From NCBI RefSeq assembly GCF_900100695.1, contig NZ_FNCF01000002.1:744001-808000 (forward strand): a DNA stretch of 64,000 nt. The letters run 5' to 3'. The notes beneath the pieces are model-generated. The model was not told where the DNA came from. It worked only from the letters and a program-made list of their open reading frames with translations, and ran no database searches. Origin of the DNA: Klenkia brasiliensis. Its GTDB lineage: Bacteria > Actinomycetota > Actinomycetes > Mycobacteriales > Geodermatophilaceae. The position numbers were made by a program, and so were the translations under genes. Shown piece after piece: positions 18,878-32,241 of this stretch; positions within the stretch are counted from its first letter, which is position 1, and the number at the start of each line of letters is the position of its first letter.

Positions 18878-19901
18878 ACCGTTGGTGCTGGGGTTCGAGA
18901 CCAGCTGCGACGAGACCGGCATCGGCCTGGTCCGCGGGCACACCCTGCTGTCGGACGCCCTGGCCACGTCGATGGCCGAGCACGAGCGGTTCGGCGGCGT
19001 CGTCCCCGAGATCGCCTCCCGGGCGCACCTGGAGGCGATGGTCCCGACCGTGCACCGCGCCCTGGCCGACGCCGGGGCCGCCCTGTCGGACGTGGACGCC
19101 GTCGCGGTGACCAGCGGGCCCGGCCTGACCGGCGCGCTGCTGGTCGGCGTCGCCGCGGCCAAGGCCTACGCGCTGGCCCTCGGCGTCCCGCTGTACGGGG
19201 TCAACCACCTGGCCGCGCACGTCGCCGTCGACGAGCTGGAGCACGGCCGCCTCGCCGAGCCCAGCATCGCCATGCTGGTCTCGGGCGGGCACAGCTCGAT
19301 CCTGCTGGTGCCCGACCTGTCCCAGGACGTCGTCGAGCTCGGCCGGACCATCGACGACGCCGCCGGCGAGGCCTTCGACAAGGTCGCCCGGGTGCTGGAC
19401 CTGCCCTTCCCGGGCGGCCCGCCGATCGACCGGGCCGCGCAGGAGGGCACCGCGTCGATCGCGTTCCCCCGCGGCCTCACCGGCCCGCGCGACCCGGCCT
19501 ACGACTTCTCCTTCTCGGGGCTGAAGACCGCCGTCGCCCGGTGGGTCGAGGCCCAGCAGCGCGACGGCGTGCACGTCAGCGTCCCCGACGTCGCGGCGAG
19601 CTTCCAGGAGGCGGTGGTCGACGTGCTCACCGCCAAGGCCGTGCGGGCCTGCCGCGACCACGGCGTGGACCACCTGGTCATCGGCGGGGGAGTGGCGGCC
19701 AACTCCCGGCTGCGCGCGGTCGCCCAGGAGCGCTGCGACGCCGCGGGCATCGTGCTGCGGGTGCCCAGCCGGCGGCTGTGCACCGACAACGGCGCGATGG
19801 TCGCCGCGCTGGGCTCCCGGCTGGTGATGGCCGGCGTCGCGCCGTCGCAGCCCGACCTGGGTGCCGACAGCTCGCTGCCGATCGACGTGGTCTCCCGCTG
19901 A
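18870..19901 (+). CDS. tsaD: tRNA N6-adenosine threonylcarbamoyltransferase TsaD
   Basis: Catalytic subunit of t6A synthesis, 343 aa. The metal-binding His pair is in [59 protein letters not shown] and the C-terminal [15 protein letters not shown] and [13 protein letters not shown] are diagnostic. The GTG at 18870 lies 8 bp inside the end of rimI. It is the last gene of the operon; the methyltransferase gene on the other strand ends only 6 bp away with no obvious hairpin between them. Confidence 0.97.
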   Translation: MAEPLVLGFETSCDETGIGLVRGHTLLSDALATSMAEHERFGGVVPEIASRAHLEAMVPTVHRALADAGAALSDVDAVAVTSGPGLTGALLVGVAAAKAYALALGVPLYGVNHLAAHVAVDELEHGRLAEPSIAMLVSGGHSSILLVPDLSQDVVELGRTIDDAAGEAFDKVARVLDLPFPGGPPIDRAAQEGTASIAFPRGLTGPRDPAYDFSFSGLKTAVARWVEAQQRDGVHVSVPDVAASFQEAVVDVLTAKAVRACRDHGVDHLVIGGGVAANSRLRAVAQERCDAAGIVLRVPSRRLCTDNGAMVAALGSRLVMAGVAPSQPDLGADSSLPIDVVSR

Positions 19902-19907
19902 GGGCGC

Positions 19908-21149
19908 TCAGCCCTCGCAGAGCAGGACGGTGGGGACGTCGGCCACCCGGGTGACGACGACGACCGCCCGCCCCTCGCCCTTCCCGCGCAGCTGCTTGAC
20001 CAGCGCCTCGGGCTCCACGGCCGACCCGCGCTTCTTCACCACCACCCGGCCGATGCCCCGCTCGCGCAGCAGAGCCTTCAGCCGCTTGACGGAGAACGGC
20101 AGCACGTCGGTGACCCGGTAGGAGCTGACCCACGGCGAGTCGACGGGTGCGTCGGAGGTGAGGTAGGCGATCTGCTCGTCGACCAGCGTCGCGCCCAGCT
20201 GCGCCGCCACCGTGGCGACCAGGCCGGACCGGATGACCGCGGGGTCGGGCTCGTGCAGCCACCCGCGCGGGGCGGCGACGGGGGCCCGGCCGGGGTCGGC
20301 GTCGGCGGTCAGCTCGTGGACGGCGCCGGCCCGGACGACGGTGGCCCGCCGCCAGGTCGCCGACACCCCGCGGCCCCACAGCAGCGCCTCCACGATCGAG
20401 CCGCCGGCCGACACCCACTCGGCCTCGACGCCCTCGGGCACCCGGTCGTGGTCCAGCCCGGGCGCCACCTTGACCACGCAGCGCGGCACGGCGTCCAGCA
20501 GCGCGGCCACGGTCGACCAGGGCGGGGACCAGCCGCCGGGGTCGGTGATCCGCCGGCCGTGCGCCCGCCGCGCGGGGTCCAGGACGGCGGCCTCGCAGCC
20601 GGCCACCCGGCCGTCGGCGGCCGCCGCGACCAGGTCGACGACGTCGGCGTCGCGCACCTGCACGGCCAGCCCGAGGGCGGCGGCGTTGTGCGCGGTCAGC
20701 TCCCGGGCCACCGGGTCGCGGTCGACGGCGACGACCGACGCCCCGGCGCGGGCCAGCGCGACCGCGTCGGTGCCCGACGCGCAGCCCAGGTCGACCGCGG
20801 TGGCCGCCCCGCCGGCCAGCAACCGGGCGGCGCGGCGGTCGGCCAGCTCGGGCCGGCCGGCCTGCTCGAGGGTGTCGCCGGTGAACAGCAGCCGGTCGGC
20901 GTCGGCGCCGAAGGCGGGCCGGGCCCTCTCCCGCTGCCGGGCCACGCCCCAGGCGGGCCCGCCGACGTCGGCGCCGAACTCCGCGCGCAGCCGGGACAGG
21001 GCGGTGACCACGTCGGTGCGGTCGGCGAGCAGACCGGCCGCCCGGGTGAGGGCCGCGGCCCCCTCGGGGGTGGCCAGCAGGCGCAGCTGGCGGACGGTCT
21101 CCTCAGCGGCTTGCTCGACCTCGGACGGCACCGGGACAGCCTGGACCAC
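19908..21149 (-). CDS. Class I SAM-dependent methyltransferase with THUMP-like domain
   Basis: About 413 aa. A Rossmann methyltransferase core is visible: [27 protein letters not shown] (SAM motif I and acidic loop), then DADVVDLV and [15 protein letters not shown]. The C-terminal ~90 residues ([25 protein letters not shown]...[22 protein letters not shown]) match the THUMP-like domain found with RNA-type methyltransferases. An RNA substrate is likely but unproven. GTG 21149 is used; GTG 21131 would drop six residues. The gene is divergent from groES, sharing about 170 bp that includes CIRCE. Confidence 0.82.
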   Translation of the reverse strand: MVQAVPVPSEVEQAAEETVRQLRLLATPEGAAALTRAAGLLADRTDVVTALSRLRAEFGADVGGPAWGVARQRERARPAFGADADRLLFTGDTLEQAGRPELADRRAARLLAGGAATAVDLGCASGTDAVALARAGASVVAVDRDPVARELTAHNAAALGLAVQVRDADVVDLVAAAADGRVAGCEAAVLDPARRAHGRRITDPGGWSPPWSTVAALLDAVPRCVVKVAPGLDHDRVPEGVEAEWVSAGGSIVEALLWGRGVSATWRRATVVRAGAVHELTADADPGRAPVAAPRGWLHEPDPAVIRSGLVATVAAQLGATLVDEQIAYLTSDAPVDSPWVSSYRVTDVLPFSVKRLKALLRERGIGRVVVKKRGSAVEPEALVKQLRGKGEGRAVVVVTRVADVPTVLLCEG

Positions 21150-21177
21150 CCGGCCGGGCGGGACGTCGCCGACCCGG

Positions 21178-21211
21178 TTGAGCGGCTGGCACTCTGGTGG
21201 GTAGAGTGCCA
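21178..21211 (+). promoter_or_regulatory. groES-groL promoter with CIRCE (HrcA operator)
   Basis: TGGCACTC (21187-21194), a 9-nt spacer, then GAGTGCCA (21204-21211): a CIRCE element with 8-bp perfect arms. A -35 TTGAGC (21178-21183) and a -10 TAGAGT (21202-21207) are 18 bp apart, so HrcA bound here would cover the promoter. The groES 5' UTR is about 105 nt. Confidence 0.9.
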
Positions 21212-21317
21212 ACCGACACGGGCCGGGCCTGACCCCCGCGACGGCAGACCCCGGCCCCCGTGCCACAGCATCCGCACCGTCCAACGCTCGTCCGAACGGA
21301 AGAGGGGGAGTCACCAC

Positions 21318-21626
21318 GTGACCACCGCCACCAAGGTCAGCATCAAGCCGCTGGAGGACCGGGTCGTCGTCCAGGCCAACGAGGCCGAGACCACCACCGC
21401 CTCCGGCCTGGTCATCCCGGACACCGCCAAGGAGAAGCCCCAGGAGGGCACCGTCGTCGCCGTCGGCCCGGGCCGTATCGACGACAACGGCAACCGCGTC
21501 CCCCTGGACGTCAACGTGGGCGACGTCGTCGTCTACTCCAAGTACGGCGGCACCGAGGTGCGCTACGCCGGCGAGGACTACCTCGTGCTGTCGGCCCGCG
21601 ACCTGCTGGCCGTCGTCGAGAAGTGA
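21318..21626 (+). CDS. groES: Co-chaperonin GroES
   Basis: 102-aa lid of the chaperonin. [45 protein letters not shown] is the standard N-terminal half with the mobile loop, and [37 protein letters not shown] the C-terminus. GTG at 21318 follows AGAGGGGGAG. First gene after CIRCE; groL is 104 bp downstream beyond a hairpin. Confidence 0.97.
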   Translation: MTTATKVSIKPLEDRVVVQANEAETTTASGLVIPDTAKEKPQEGTVVAVGPGRIDDNGNRVPLDVNVGDVVVYSKYGGTEVRYAGEDYLVLSARDLLAVVEK

Positions 21627-21652
21627 GCTGAGCTCACCCCGTTCCACCTGAG

Positions 21653-23371
<1,719 letters not shown>

Positions 23372-23432
23372 CGGTCGCGCCCCGTCCCGCCCGCGGGACG
23401 GGGCCGACCCGGCCCGCACGGGCCCCGGCACG

Positions 23433-23474
23433 ACGAAGGGCCGGTCGACCATCCGTGGTCGACCGGCCCTTCGT
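23433..23474. terminator. Bidirectional terminator between groL and whiB
   Basis: A perfect 19-bp stem (23433-23451 with 23456-23474) and a 4-nt loop lie between convergent groL and whiB. The stem has AAGGG/CCCTT near its base, so on either strand the RNA leaves the stem with some U residues. Confidence 0.9.
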
Positions 23475-23497
23475 GGTCCGGGGGTGGTGCCGGGGTG

Positions 23498-23797
23498 TCA
23501 GACCCCGACGCGCACCGGCGCGTTCTCGGCGGCGATGAGCCGGGTGCGCTCCTCCTCGCTCATGCCGCCCCACACGCCGTAGGGCTCGCGGACGCTGAGC
23601 GCGTGCTTGAGGCAGGCCTCCACGACGGGGCAGGTGCCGCACACGGCCTTCGCCGCGGCCTGCCGACGGGCCCGGGCCGGGCCGCGCTCGCCGTCGGGGT
23701 GGAAGAACAGGGACGTGGACTCGCCACGGCAGGCGCCGTGCAGTTGCCAGTCCCACACCTCGGCGACGGGGGTGGGCAGGCGGCGGATGTCAGCCAT
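23498..23797 (-). CDS. WhiB-family iron-sulfur transcription factor (WhiB3/WhiD type)
   Basis: 99 aa. The four cluster-binding cysteines are at about 23, 53, 56 and 62 (GACRGES, AVCGTCP, EACLKH), followed by the G[VI]WGG turn (GVWGG, 74-78) used to contact the principal sigma factor. VWDWQLHGACRG and FFHPDGERG strongly resemble mycobacterial WhiB3 and Streptomyces WhiD. Position next to groES-groL1 is the same in both genera. The start ATG at 23797 has GGAGGA upstream; the longer open frame has no family similarity. It likely controls redox-linked or developmental genes (inference). Confidence 0.93.
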   Translation of the reverse strand: MADIRRLPTPVAEVWDWQLHGACRGESTSLFFHPDGERGPARARRQAAAKAVCGTCPVVEACLKHALSVREPYGVWGGMSEEERTRLIAAENAPVRVGV

Positions 23798-24072
23798 TCG
23801 GAGTCCTCCAGTGCTCGGGTGGCCGGGGTGCTGCCCGGCGCTCCAGGCCACTGCCCGGGGGTGATCACACCCAAACACGATCGCGATCATTCATCCTGCG
23901 GGATCTCCGGATGTGTGCATCGGTCGCGCACCGCGCCGGCCTCACCCGCCGGGGTGACACCCCCTGGGCACCACCCCGCGGGCCGATCAAGGTGGGTCCC
24001 GACCCCGCCGACCACCGAGTGGGGGACACCGGTGCCCCGAACGGGGTACGGCTGGTGAGGACGGGAGCAGAC
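23798..24072. promoter_or_regulatory. 275-bp divergent control region, whiB / LuxR regulator
   Basis: No ORF of interest. It holds a GTGATCAC site (about 23860, in cccgggggtgatcacaccc), a rare AT-containing patch with the palindrome gatcgcgatc (about 23880-23889), and a candidate -10 for the regulator near GGGTACGGCT (about 24044). The palindromes are candidate operators for the WhiB protein or the adjacent LuxR-type regulator. Confidence 0.45.
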
Positions 24073-24819
24073 GTGATCGAGGACAGGACCCGCGCCGCGG
24101 TGAACGGCGGCGCGCACGGCGTCGGGGGATCGACCGTGTGGGTGTTCGACGAGCGCCGCCGCGTCCGCGACGACGTCGCCTCCCGGCTGGTCGCGCTGCC
24201 GTCGGTGGCCCGCGTCGAAGCCGTCGGCGACCCCGCCTCCCTGCTCGCCCGGCTGGCCACCCGCCAGCCCGACGTGCTGCTCGTGGGCACCCAGCGCGCC
24301 ACCGACAGCGGTCTGGCCGTCGCCACCCAGGTGCTGCGCGCCCACCCGTCGGTGCCGGTCCTGGTGCTCGGGGCCCCCGACGACGCCGAGAGCGTGCGGG
24401 CCGCCGTCGCGGCCGGCGCCCGCGGCTACCTGCGCTGGGACGCCTCGCCCGTGGAGATGGGCCTGGGCGTCTCCCGGGTCGGCCTGCGCGCCGAGCCCGG
24501 CCGCCCGCACACCGGCCCGCTGTCGGCCGTCGGCGCCCCGCCGGCGCACGCCTTCGGCGGTTCCACCGCGCTGGCCGCCGCGCCCACCACGGTGCGCGCC
24601 GCGGTCCGGGTCGACGTCCCCGCCGTCACCCTGTCGGTGCGCGAGATGCAGGTGCTCACCGGCATGAGCCAGGGCAAGAGCAACGCCCAGATCGGCCGCG
24701 AGCTCTACCTGTCCGAGGACACCATCAAGACCCACGCCCGCCGGCTTTTCCGCAAGCTCGGCGCGAAGGACCGCGCCGAAGCGGTCGCCAGCGGGTTCCG
24801 TCGCGGCATGATGAGCTGA
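24073..24819 (+). CDS. Orphan LuxR/NarL-type regulator with degenerate receiver
   Basis: 248 aa from GTG 24073 (GTG 24055 or the full frame from 23911 are alternatives). Residues ~15-130 have a receiver-like fold (TVWVFDERRRVRDDV...QPDVLLVGTQRATDS...VLVLGAPDDAESVRAAVAAGARGYLRWD), but the expected phospho-acceptor Asp after PDVLL is replaced by Gly-Thr and the N-terminal Asp pair is weak. The C-terminus is a clear LuxR helix-turn-helix: LSVREMQVLTGMSQGKSNAQIG and LYLSEDTIKTHARRLFRKLGAKDRAEAV. No kinase is adjacent. The slot between a WhiD-type gene and guaB is where Streptomyces has bldM, another atypical regulator; orthology is inferred only. Confidence 0.8.
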   Translation: MIEDRTRAAVNGGAHGVGGSTVWVFDERRRVRDDVASRLVALPSVARVEAVGDPASLLARLATRQPDVLLVGTQRATDSGLAVATQVLRAHPSVPVLVLGAPDDAESVRAAVAAGARGYLRWDASPVEMGLGVSRVGLRAEPGRPHTGPLSAVGAPPAHAFGGSTALAAAPTTVRAAVRVDVPAVTLSVREMQVLTGMSQGKSNAQIGRELYLSEDTIKTHARRLFRKLGAKDRAEAVASGFRRGMMS

Positions 24820-24838
24820 GCCGCCCGAGGACCCCGCA

Positions 24839-24864
24839 GGGTCGACGGGCTCCGCCCCCGACCC
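24839..24864 (+). terminator. Small hairpin before the GT2-GtrA gene
   Basis: GGGTCG and CGACCC pair around a GC-rich interior in the 61-bp gap between the LuxR regulator and the next gene; it could be a weak terminator or attenuator. GGAGGA follows just before the ATG at 24881. Confidence 0.4.
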
Positions 24865-24880
24865 GGAGGACCCAGCACCG

Positions 24881-25996
24881 ATGACAGGCGACCGGGTCAC
24901 CCTGACCGTCGTGGTGCCCACCTACGACGAGGCGGCCAACGTCGCCGAGCTGCTGCGGCGCGTCGACGCCGCGGTCGGCGGCCCGGCCACCGAGGTCGTC
25001 GTGGTCGACGACTCCGCCGACGACACCGCGGCGATCGCGCGGGCGCAGGCCCCGGCGCTGCGCTCGCAGCTGGTGGTCATCCACCGCGCCGAGCCCGAGG
25101 GCGGGTTGTCCGGGGCGGTGGTGGCCGGGCTGCGCGCGGCCCGCGGCCGGCGCTGTGCCGTCCTCGACGGCGACCTCCAGCACCCGCCGGAGGTGCTGCC
25201 CGCGCTGCTGGACGCGCTGGAGGGCGCCGACGTCGCCGTCGCCTCCCGGTACACCACCGGCGGGGCGGCCGAGGGCCTGTCCGGGTGGCTGCGGCACGGG
25301 GTCTCCCGGACCACGACGCTGGTCACCAAGGCGATGTTCCCGACCCGGCTGCACACCTGCAGCGACCCGATGACCGGGTTCTTCGCCCTGGACCTCGGCC
25401 GGGTCGACCTCGACGAGCTGCGGCCCAAGGGGTTCAAGATCCTGCTCGAGGTGCTGGTCCGCCGGCGGCGGCGGATCCGCGAGGTGCCCTTCGCCTTCGG
25501 TGCGCGCACCGGCGGGTCGTCCAAGGCCTCGCTGCGCCAGGGTCTGTGGTTCCTCTGGCAGCTGGCCGACCTGCGCTTCGGCCGGATGTCGGGGTTCGCG
25601 CTGGTGGGCGCCCTCGGTGCGGTGGTCAACGTGGCGATCGTGTCGGCGCTGGTGGCGCTGGGCATGCCGTTCCTGCCGGCCGCGGTGGTCGCCGCCGAGA
25701 CCACGATCGTGGGCAACTTCCTGCTGCAGGAGCGCTACGTGTTCGCCGACCTGGTCGCCACGGCCGACCCGGTGCGGCGGCGGTTCCTGCGGTCGGCGCT
25801 GTTCAACAACGCCGAGAGCGCCGTCCGCATCTCGATCGCCTGGTGGCTGGTCGAGCACGGCGTGCTCACCAGCGCCATCGCCACCGCGGTGACCCTGGCC
25901 GTCGCCTTCGTGGCGCGGTTCGTCTTCCACGCCCTGGTCGTGTACCGCCCGCGCGAGCGGGGCCCGGTGCCCAGCCTGGAGCAGACCGCCGTCTAG
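24881..25996 (+). CDS. GT2 glycosyltransferase (DPM1-like) fused to GtrA membrane domain
   Basis: 371 aa. The N-terminal ~230 residues are a GT-A glycosyltransferase like dolichyl-/polyprenyl-phosphate mannose synthase: VVVPTYDEAANVAELLRRVD, VVVDDSADDT, the AVLDGDLQHPPEVLP metal site and SDPMTGFFALD. The C-terminal ~130 residues are a four-helix GtrA domain (FALVGALGAVVNVAIVSALV through AFVARFVFHALVVY). Such proteins move a sugar to polyprenyl phosphate and may flip or anchor it. It occupies the place of sigD in mycobacterial synteny. It is convergent with the DUF5319 gene, their stops overlapping by 3 bp. Confidence 0.88.
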   Translation: MTGDRVTLTVVVPTYDEAANVAELLRRVDAAVGGPATEVVVVDDSADDTAAIARAQAPALRSQLVVIHRAEPEGGLSGAVVAGLRAARGRRCAVLDGDLQHPPEVLPALLDALEGADVAVASRYTTGGAAEGLSGWLRHGVSRTTTLVTKAMFPTRLHTCSDPMTGFFALDLGRVDLDELRPKGFKILLEVLVRRRRRIREVPFAFGARTGGSSKASLRQGLWFLWQLADLRFGRMSGFALVGALGAVVNVAIVSALVALGMPFLPAAVVAAETTIVGNFLLQERYVFADLVATADPVRRRFLRSALFNNAESAVRISIAWWLVEHGVLTSAIATAVTLAVAFVARFVFHALVVYRPRERGPVPSLEQTAV

Positions 25997-26415
25997 GGCT
26001 GGTCGTCGCGGGCGTGCCGGCCCGGGGCGCGGCCCTCGCGGGGCTCCTCGGCCTCGGCGTGCGCGGCCACCCCGTCGGCGTAGCCGCTGGCGTAGTCCCA
26101 GCTGACGTAGTCGTCGGGGTCGGGGTCGAAGGGCGGCTCGTGCCGGCCGGTCTGGCCCTCGTCGAGCAGCTGCCGCAGGTTGGCCTGCATGAGCGCCCAG
26201 TCGACGTGGTGCTCCTCGTCGCAGTCGGGGCAGTCGACCACGATGCCCTTGACCCCGGTGGGCTCCAGCAGGGTGCGGAAGACCTCGAGCTCGGCCAGGT
26301 CGTCGAGCACCCCGGCCCGCTCCTCCATGGTCAGCGGGGGCGGCGGCGGTGCCTCGCCGTCGCCGCCGCCGCCGCCGCTGCCGTCGGTGCCGAAGGCGTC
26401 GTCCCACGAGGTCAC
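25993..26415 (-). CDS. DUF5319 family protein
   Basis: 140-aa acidic protein conserved in actinobacteria directly upstream of guaB (Rv3412 in M. tuberculosis). After a Gly/Pro stretch it reads LTMEERAGVLDDLAELEVFRTLLEPTGVKGIVVDCPDCDEEHHVDWALMQANLRQLL; the CPDC pair with a nearby HH suggests a metal or redox site. Function unknown. GTG 26415 is chosen because TAGGCT (26428-26423, minus strand) precedes it by 7 nt, a leaderless arrangement. Confidence 0.82.
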   Translation of the reverse strand: MTSWDDAFGTDGSGGGGGDGEAPPPPPLTMEERAGVLDDLAELEVFRTLLEPTGVKGIVVDCPDCDEEHHVDWALMQANLRQLLDEGQTGRHEPPFDPDPDDYVSWDYASGYADGVAAHAEAEEPREGRAPGRHARDDQP

Positions 26416-26422
26416 GGCTGCG

Positions 26423-26428
26423 AGCCTA
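26423..26428 (-). promoter_or_regulatory. -10 box (TAGGCT) of the DUF5319 gene
   Basis: Minus-strand TAGGCT, 7 nt from the GTG at 26415. On the other strand TACGAT (about 26461) is a candidate -10 for guaB. Confidence 0.5.
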
Positions 26429-26446
26429 GGCGTCCCGGGGGTGTGA

Positions 26447-28057
<1,611 letters not shown>

Positions 28058-28063
28058 CCCCCA

Positions 28064-29191
28064 GTGCCAGTGCGTGACAACGTCGAGATCGGGCTGAACC
28101 GCTTCGCCCGCCGCGGCTACGACCTCGACGAGGTCTCGATCGTGCCCAGCCGGCGCACCCGGGACGTCGACGACGTGTCCACCGCCTGGCAGATCGACGC
28201 CTTCCGGTTCGGGATCCCGCTGGTCGCCAGCCCGTCGGACGCGGTGATGAGCCCGGCGACGGCCATCGCGGTCGGCCAGGCCGGCGGGCTCGGCGTGCTC
28301 AACGCCGAGGGCCTGTGGACCCGCTACGACGACCCGGCCGACGTCTACGCCAAGCTGCGCGAGGCCGCGGCCTCGGGGACGTCGAGCACCGCGCTGCTGC
28401 AGGAGCTCTACCGCGAGCCGGTCAAGACCGACCTGATCACCGCCCGGGTCAAGGAGCTGCGCGACTCCGGCGTCACCTCGGCGGTGCGGATCAGCCCGCA
28501 GCACACCGAGCAGTTCGCCGCCACGGTGCTCTCGGCCGGGGTCGACCTGCTGGTCATCCAGGGCACGATCGTCTCCGCCGAGCACGTCACCACCCAGGAC
28601 GACTCGCTCAACCTCAAGGAGTTCATCGCCGACCTCGACGTCCCGGTCATCGTGGGCGGGGCGGCGGACTACCAGACCACCCTGCACCTGATGCGCACCG
28701 GCGCGGCCGGCGTGATCGTGGGCGTCGGCGCCGACAGCGCCTCCACCGGCGACGCCGTCATGGGCGTGCGGGTGCCGCTGGCCACCGCCATCGCCGACGC
28801 CGCGGCCGCGCGCCGGGACTACCTGGACGAGACCGGCGGCCGGTACGTGCACGTCATCGCCAACGGCGCGATCGAGACCTCCGGCGCCATCGCCCGGGCG
28901 CTGGCCTGCGGGGCCGACGCCGTGCAGCTCGGCGAGCCGCTGCGCTCGGCGGCCGAGGCGCCGGCCGGCGGTGCCTGGTGGGACTCCGTCGCCGCGCACC
29001 CCCGGCTCCCGCGCGGCGTGGTCGACGCCCCGGTGCCGGCCGCGGCGCCGCTGGAGCAGGTGCTCAACGGGCCCGCCGTCGAGGCCGACGGCCGCACCAA
29101 CCTCTTCGGCGCGCTGGCCCGCACCATGGCCAAGACCGGCTACCGGGACCTCAAGGAGTTCCAGCGGGTCGACCTGGTCATCGGGGGCTGA
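28064..29191 (+). CDS. guaB3: GuaB3 family IMP dehydrogenase-related protein
   Basis: 375-aa paralogue of guaB without CBS domains. [28 protein letters not shown] is the GuaB3 N-terminal signature, and [33 protein letters not shown] parallels the substrate site. The loop equivalent to the catalytic Cys loop reads [16 protein letters not shown], with no cysteine. GuaB3 proteins always neighbour guaB in actinobacteria; their biochemical role here is not settled. Co-transcribed with guaB and guaA (gaps of 6 and 2 bp). Confidence 0.92.
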   Translation: MPVRDNVEIGLNRFARRGYDLDEVSIVPSRRTRDVDDVSTAWQIDAFRFGIPLVASPSDAVMSPATAIAVGQAGGLGVLNAEGLWTRYDDPADVYAKLREAAASGTSSTALLQELYREPVKTDLITARVKELRDSGVTSAVRISPQHTEQFAATVLSAGVDLLVIQGTIVSAEHVTTQDDSLNLKEFIADLDVPVIVGGAADYQTTLHLMRTGAAGVIVGVGADSASTGDAVMGVRVPLATAIADAAAARRDYLDETGGRYVHVIANGAIETSGAIARALACGADAVQLGEPLRSAAEAPAGGAWWDSVAAHPRLPRGVVDAPVPAAAPLEQVLNGPAVEADGRTNLFGALARTMAKTGYRDLKEFQRVDLVIGG

Positions 29192-29193
29192 GG

Positions 29194-30756
<1,563 letters not shown>

Positions 30757-30775
30757 CGCAGGACCCCCGCGCCGA

Positions 30776-30834
30776 GGCAGGGGATCCCCTCCACCACGCG
30801 TGACGGCTGTCCGTGGTGGAGGGGATCCCCTGCC
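30776..30834. terminator. 23-bp perfect-stem terminator after guaA
   Basis: Arms 30776-30798 and 30812-30834 are exact reverse complements, with a 13-nt loop. It lies between convergent guaA and the small membrane protein gene and probably serves both strands. Confidence 0.92.
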
Positions 30835-30847
30835 CGGGCGGGGAGGG

Positions 30848-31183
30848 TCAGCCGCGGGGCTTGCGGAGCTCGGTGACCAGCAGCCCGACGCCGGCGACGA
30901 CCAGGACGACGGCGACGAACCCGCCGCCGAACACCCAGCCCGGCAGCGAGGTGCCGACCAGGCCGAGGACGGCGACCAGGCAGAACACCACGCCGGCGGT
31001 CAGCGCCAGCAGGTCGGGGGAGCGGCGGCGCGGGGCCGGCTGCACGGCGGGTGCCGGCGGCGCCCAGGTGCCGGTGCCGTCGGGCAGGACGGCGGTGTCG
31101 CGGCGGTCGGTGTCCTGGCCGGGGTGCACGGTGGTCTCCTGCTCGCTGGTCGCGGGGGTGCGGGGGTCGGTCGGCTCAGCCAC
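30848..31183 (-). CDS. Small two-helix membrane protein
   Basis: 111 aa, not recognised. A polar N-terminal half rich in Thr/Pro (residues 1-55) leads into two hydrophobic helices, ALTAGVVFCLVAVLGLV and GGGFVAVVLVVAGVGLLV, and a short basic end. The GTG overlaps the end of the PspC gene by 8 bp, so it is co-expressed with it and may act in the same envelope-stress module (inference from position). Confidence 0.7.
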   Translation of the reverse strand: MAEPTDPRTPATSEQETTVHPGQDTDRRDTAVLPDGTGTWAPPAPAVQPAPRRRSPDLLALTAGVVFCLVAVLGLVGTSLPGWVFGGGFVAVVLVVAGVGLLVTELRKPRG

Positions 31184-32117
31184 GGGACACCGTCACGTCG
31201 CCGATGCCCGATTGGATCGTCAGCACGACCTCGGGGGTGCTGTCCCCGGTCCACGGCCGCGACCCGGTGCCCGGGAAGAAGCCGCCCTGCGACCCGTCGC
31301 CGAACACGTCCGTCTCGCCCACCCCGTTCTGCACGTCCACCTGGACGTCGGCCGAGCGGGGGACCACGACCTCGACGTCGCCGATGCCGGCGTCGACGGT
31401 GGTGGTGATCGGCGCGGTGAGGTCGGCCAGGTCGATGCCGGTCAGGTCGAGCTCGGTGTCGCCGACCCCGCTGCGGTAGTCCGCGCGCACCGCGTCGGCG
31501 GTGGCCGGGGCGTAGCTGCGGTCACCGACCCCGCCGCGGGTCCGGTCCTGCCAGCCGTGGCCGGCGGAGGCGACGACCACCGCGAAGGTCAGCAGCACGC
31601 CCAGCGCCACCAGCGGTCCACGGGCTGACCGGCCGCCGACGAAGGCGCCCACCCCGAGGCCGAGGCCGACGACGAGCAGCGCGATCGAGAGGAACACCAC
31701 CGGGCCGGGGCTCCATGGCGTGGCCCAGGCGACCAGGGCGGTGACGCCGAGGGTGATCAGCAGGGCCGCCACGGTCACCCCGGGGACGGGGGAGCGGGGC
31801 TCGACGGCCCGCGGCTCCGGCTGCGGGGCGTGCGGGTCGACCGGGCGGGCCGGCATGAGCAGCCACAGCAGCAGGTAGACGAGGAACCCGGTGCCGCCGG
31901 CGAACACCAGGGCGATGAAGCCGACCCGCCACAGCAGCGCGTCGATGCCGGTGTACTCGGCGAGGCCGCCGCCGACACCGCCGATGACCTTGTCGGTCCG
32001 GCTGCGGCGCAGCGGCGGCCGGGTCGGCTGCCACGGGGGCGGGGGGCCGCCGGCCGGCGGCTCGGGGGAGGGCGGCAGCGGTGGCGGAGGGGACTGCGGA
32101 GGCGTCGAGGTCGTCAT
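31176..32117 (-). CDS. PspC-domain membrane protein with C-terminal adhesin-like (DUF4097-type) region
   Basis: 313 aa. After a Pro-rich N-terminus (residues 1-35) comes a PspC domain, KVIGGVGGGLAEYTGIDALLWRVGFIALVFAGG...YLLLWLLMPA, with two membrane helices, then three to four more helices to about residue 185. The last ~110 residues are a repetitive beta-region (VGDTELDLTGIDL, GIGDVEVVVPRSADVQVDVQNGVGETDVFG, IQSGIGDVTVS), a beta-helix type fold seen at the end of LiaF/PspC proteins. ATG 32117 with GGAGGG upstream. It is divergent from the PspC-kinase operon and probably senses or damps envelope stress. Confidence 0.82.
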   Translation of the reverse strand: MTTSTPPQSPPPPLPPSPEPPAGGPPPPWQPTRPPLRRSRTDKVIGGVGGGLAEYTGIDALLWRVGFIALVFAGGTGFLVYLLLWLLMPARPVDPHAPQPEPRAVEPRSPVPGVTVAALLITLGVTALVAWATPWSPGPVVFLSIALLVVGLGLGVGAFVGGRSARGPLVALGVLLTFAVVVASAGHGWQDRTRGGVGDRSYAPATADAVRADYRSGVGDTELDLTGIDLADLTAPITTTVDAGIGDVEVVVPRSADVQVDVQNGVGETDVFGDGSQGGFFPGTGSRPWTGDSTPEVVLTIQSGIGDVTVSRG

Positions 32118-32153
32118 GGCGTCCACCCTCCGGGCGTCGGGACCTCGACGGTA

Positions 32154-32206
32154 TCGGGGAACACCCCGGTCCGACCCCCGTTCCGCCCCCTCAGGGTGTT
32201 CCCCGA
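32154..32206. promoter_or_regulatory. 13-bp inverted repeat operator in the divergent PspC / kinase promoter
   Basis: tcggggaacaccc at 32154-32166 and its exact reverse complement gggtgttccccga at 32194-32206, separated by 27 bp (40 bp centre to centre). On the minus side it abuts a TACCGT -10 box (32153-32148) for the PspC gene. It is the obvious candidate binding site for the response regulator encoded alongside. Confidence 0.7.
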
Positions 32207-32241
32207 TGTGCCCGCACCCGGGCCCGGGGCACGATGGTCCG

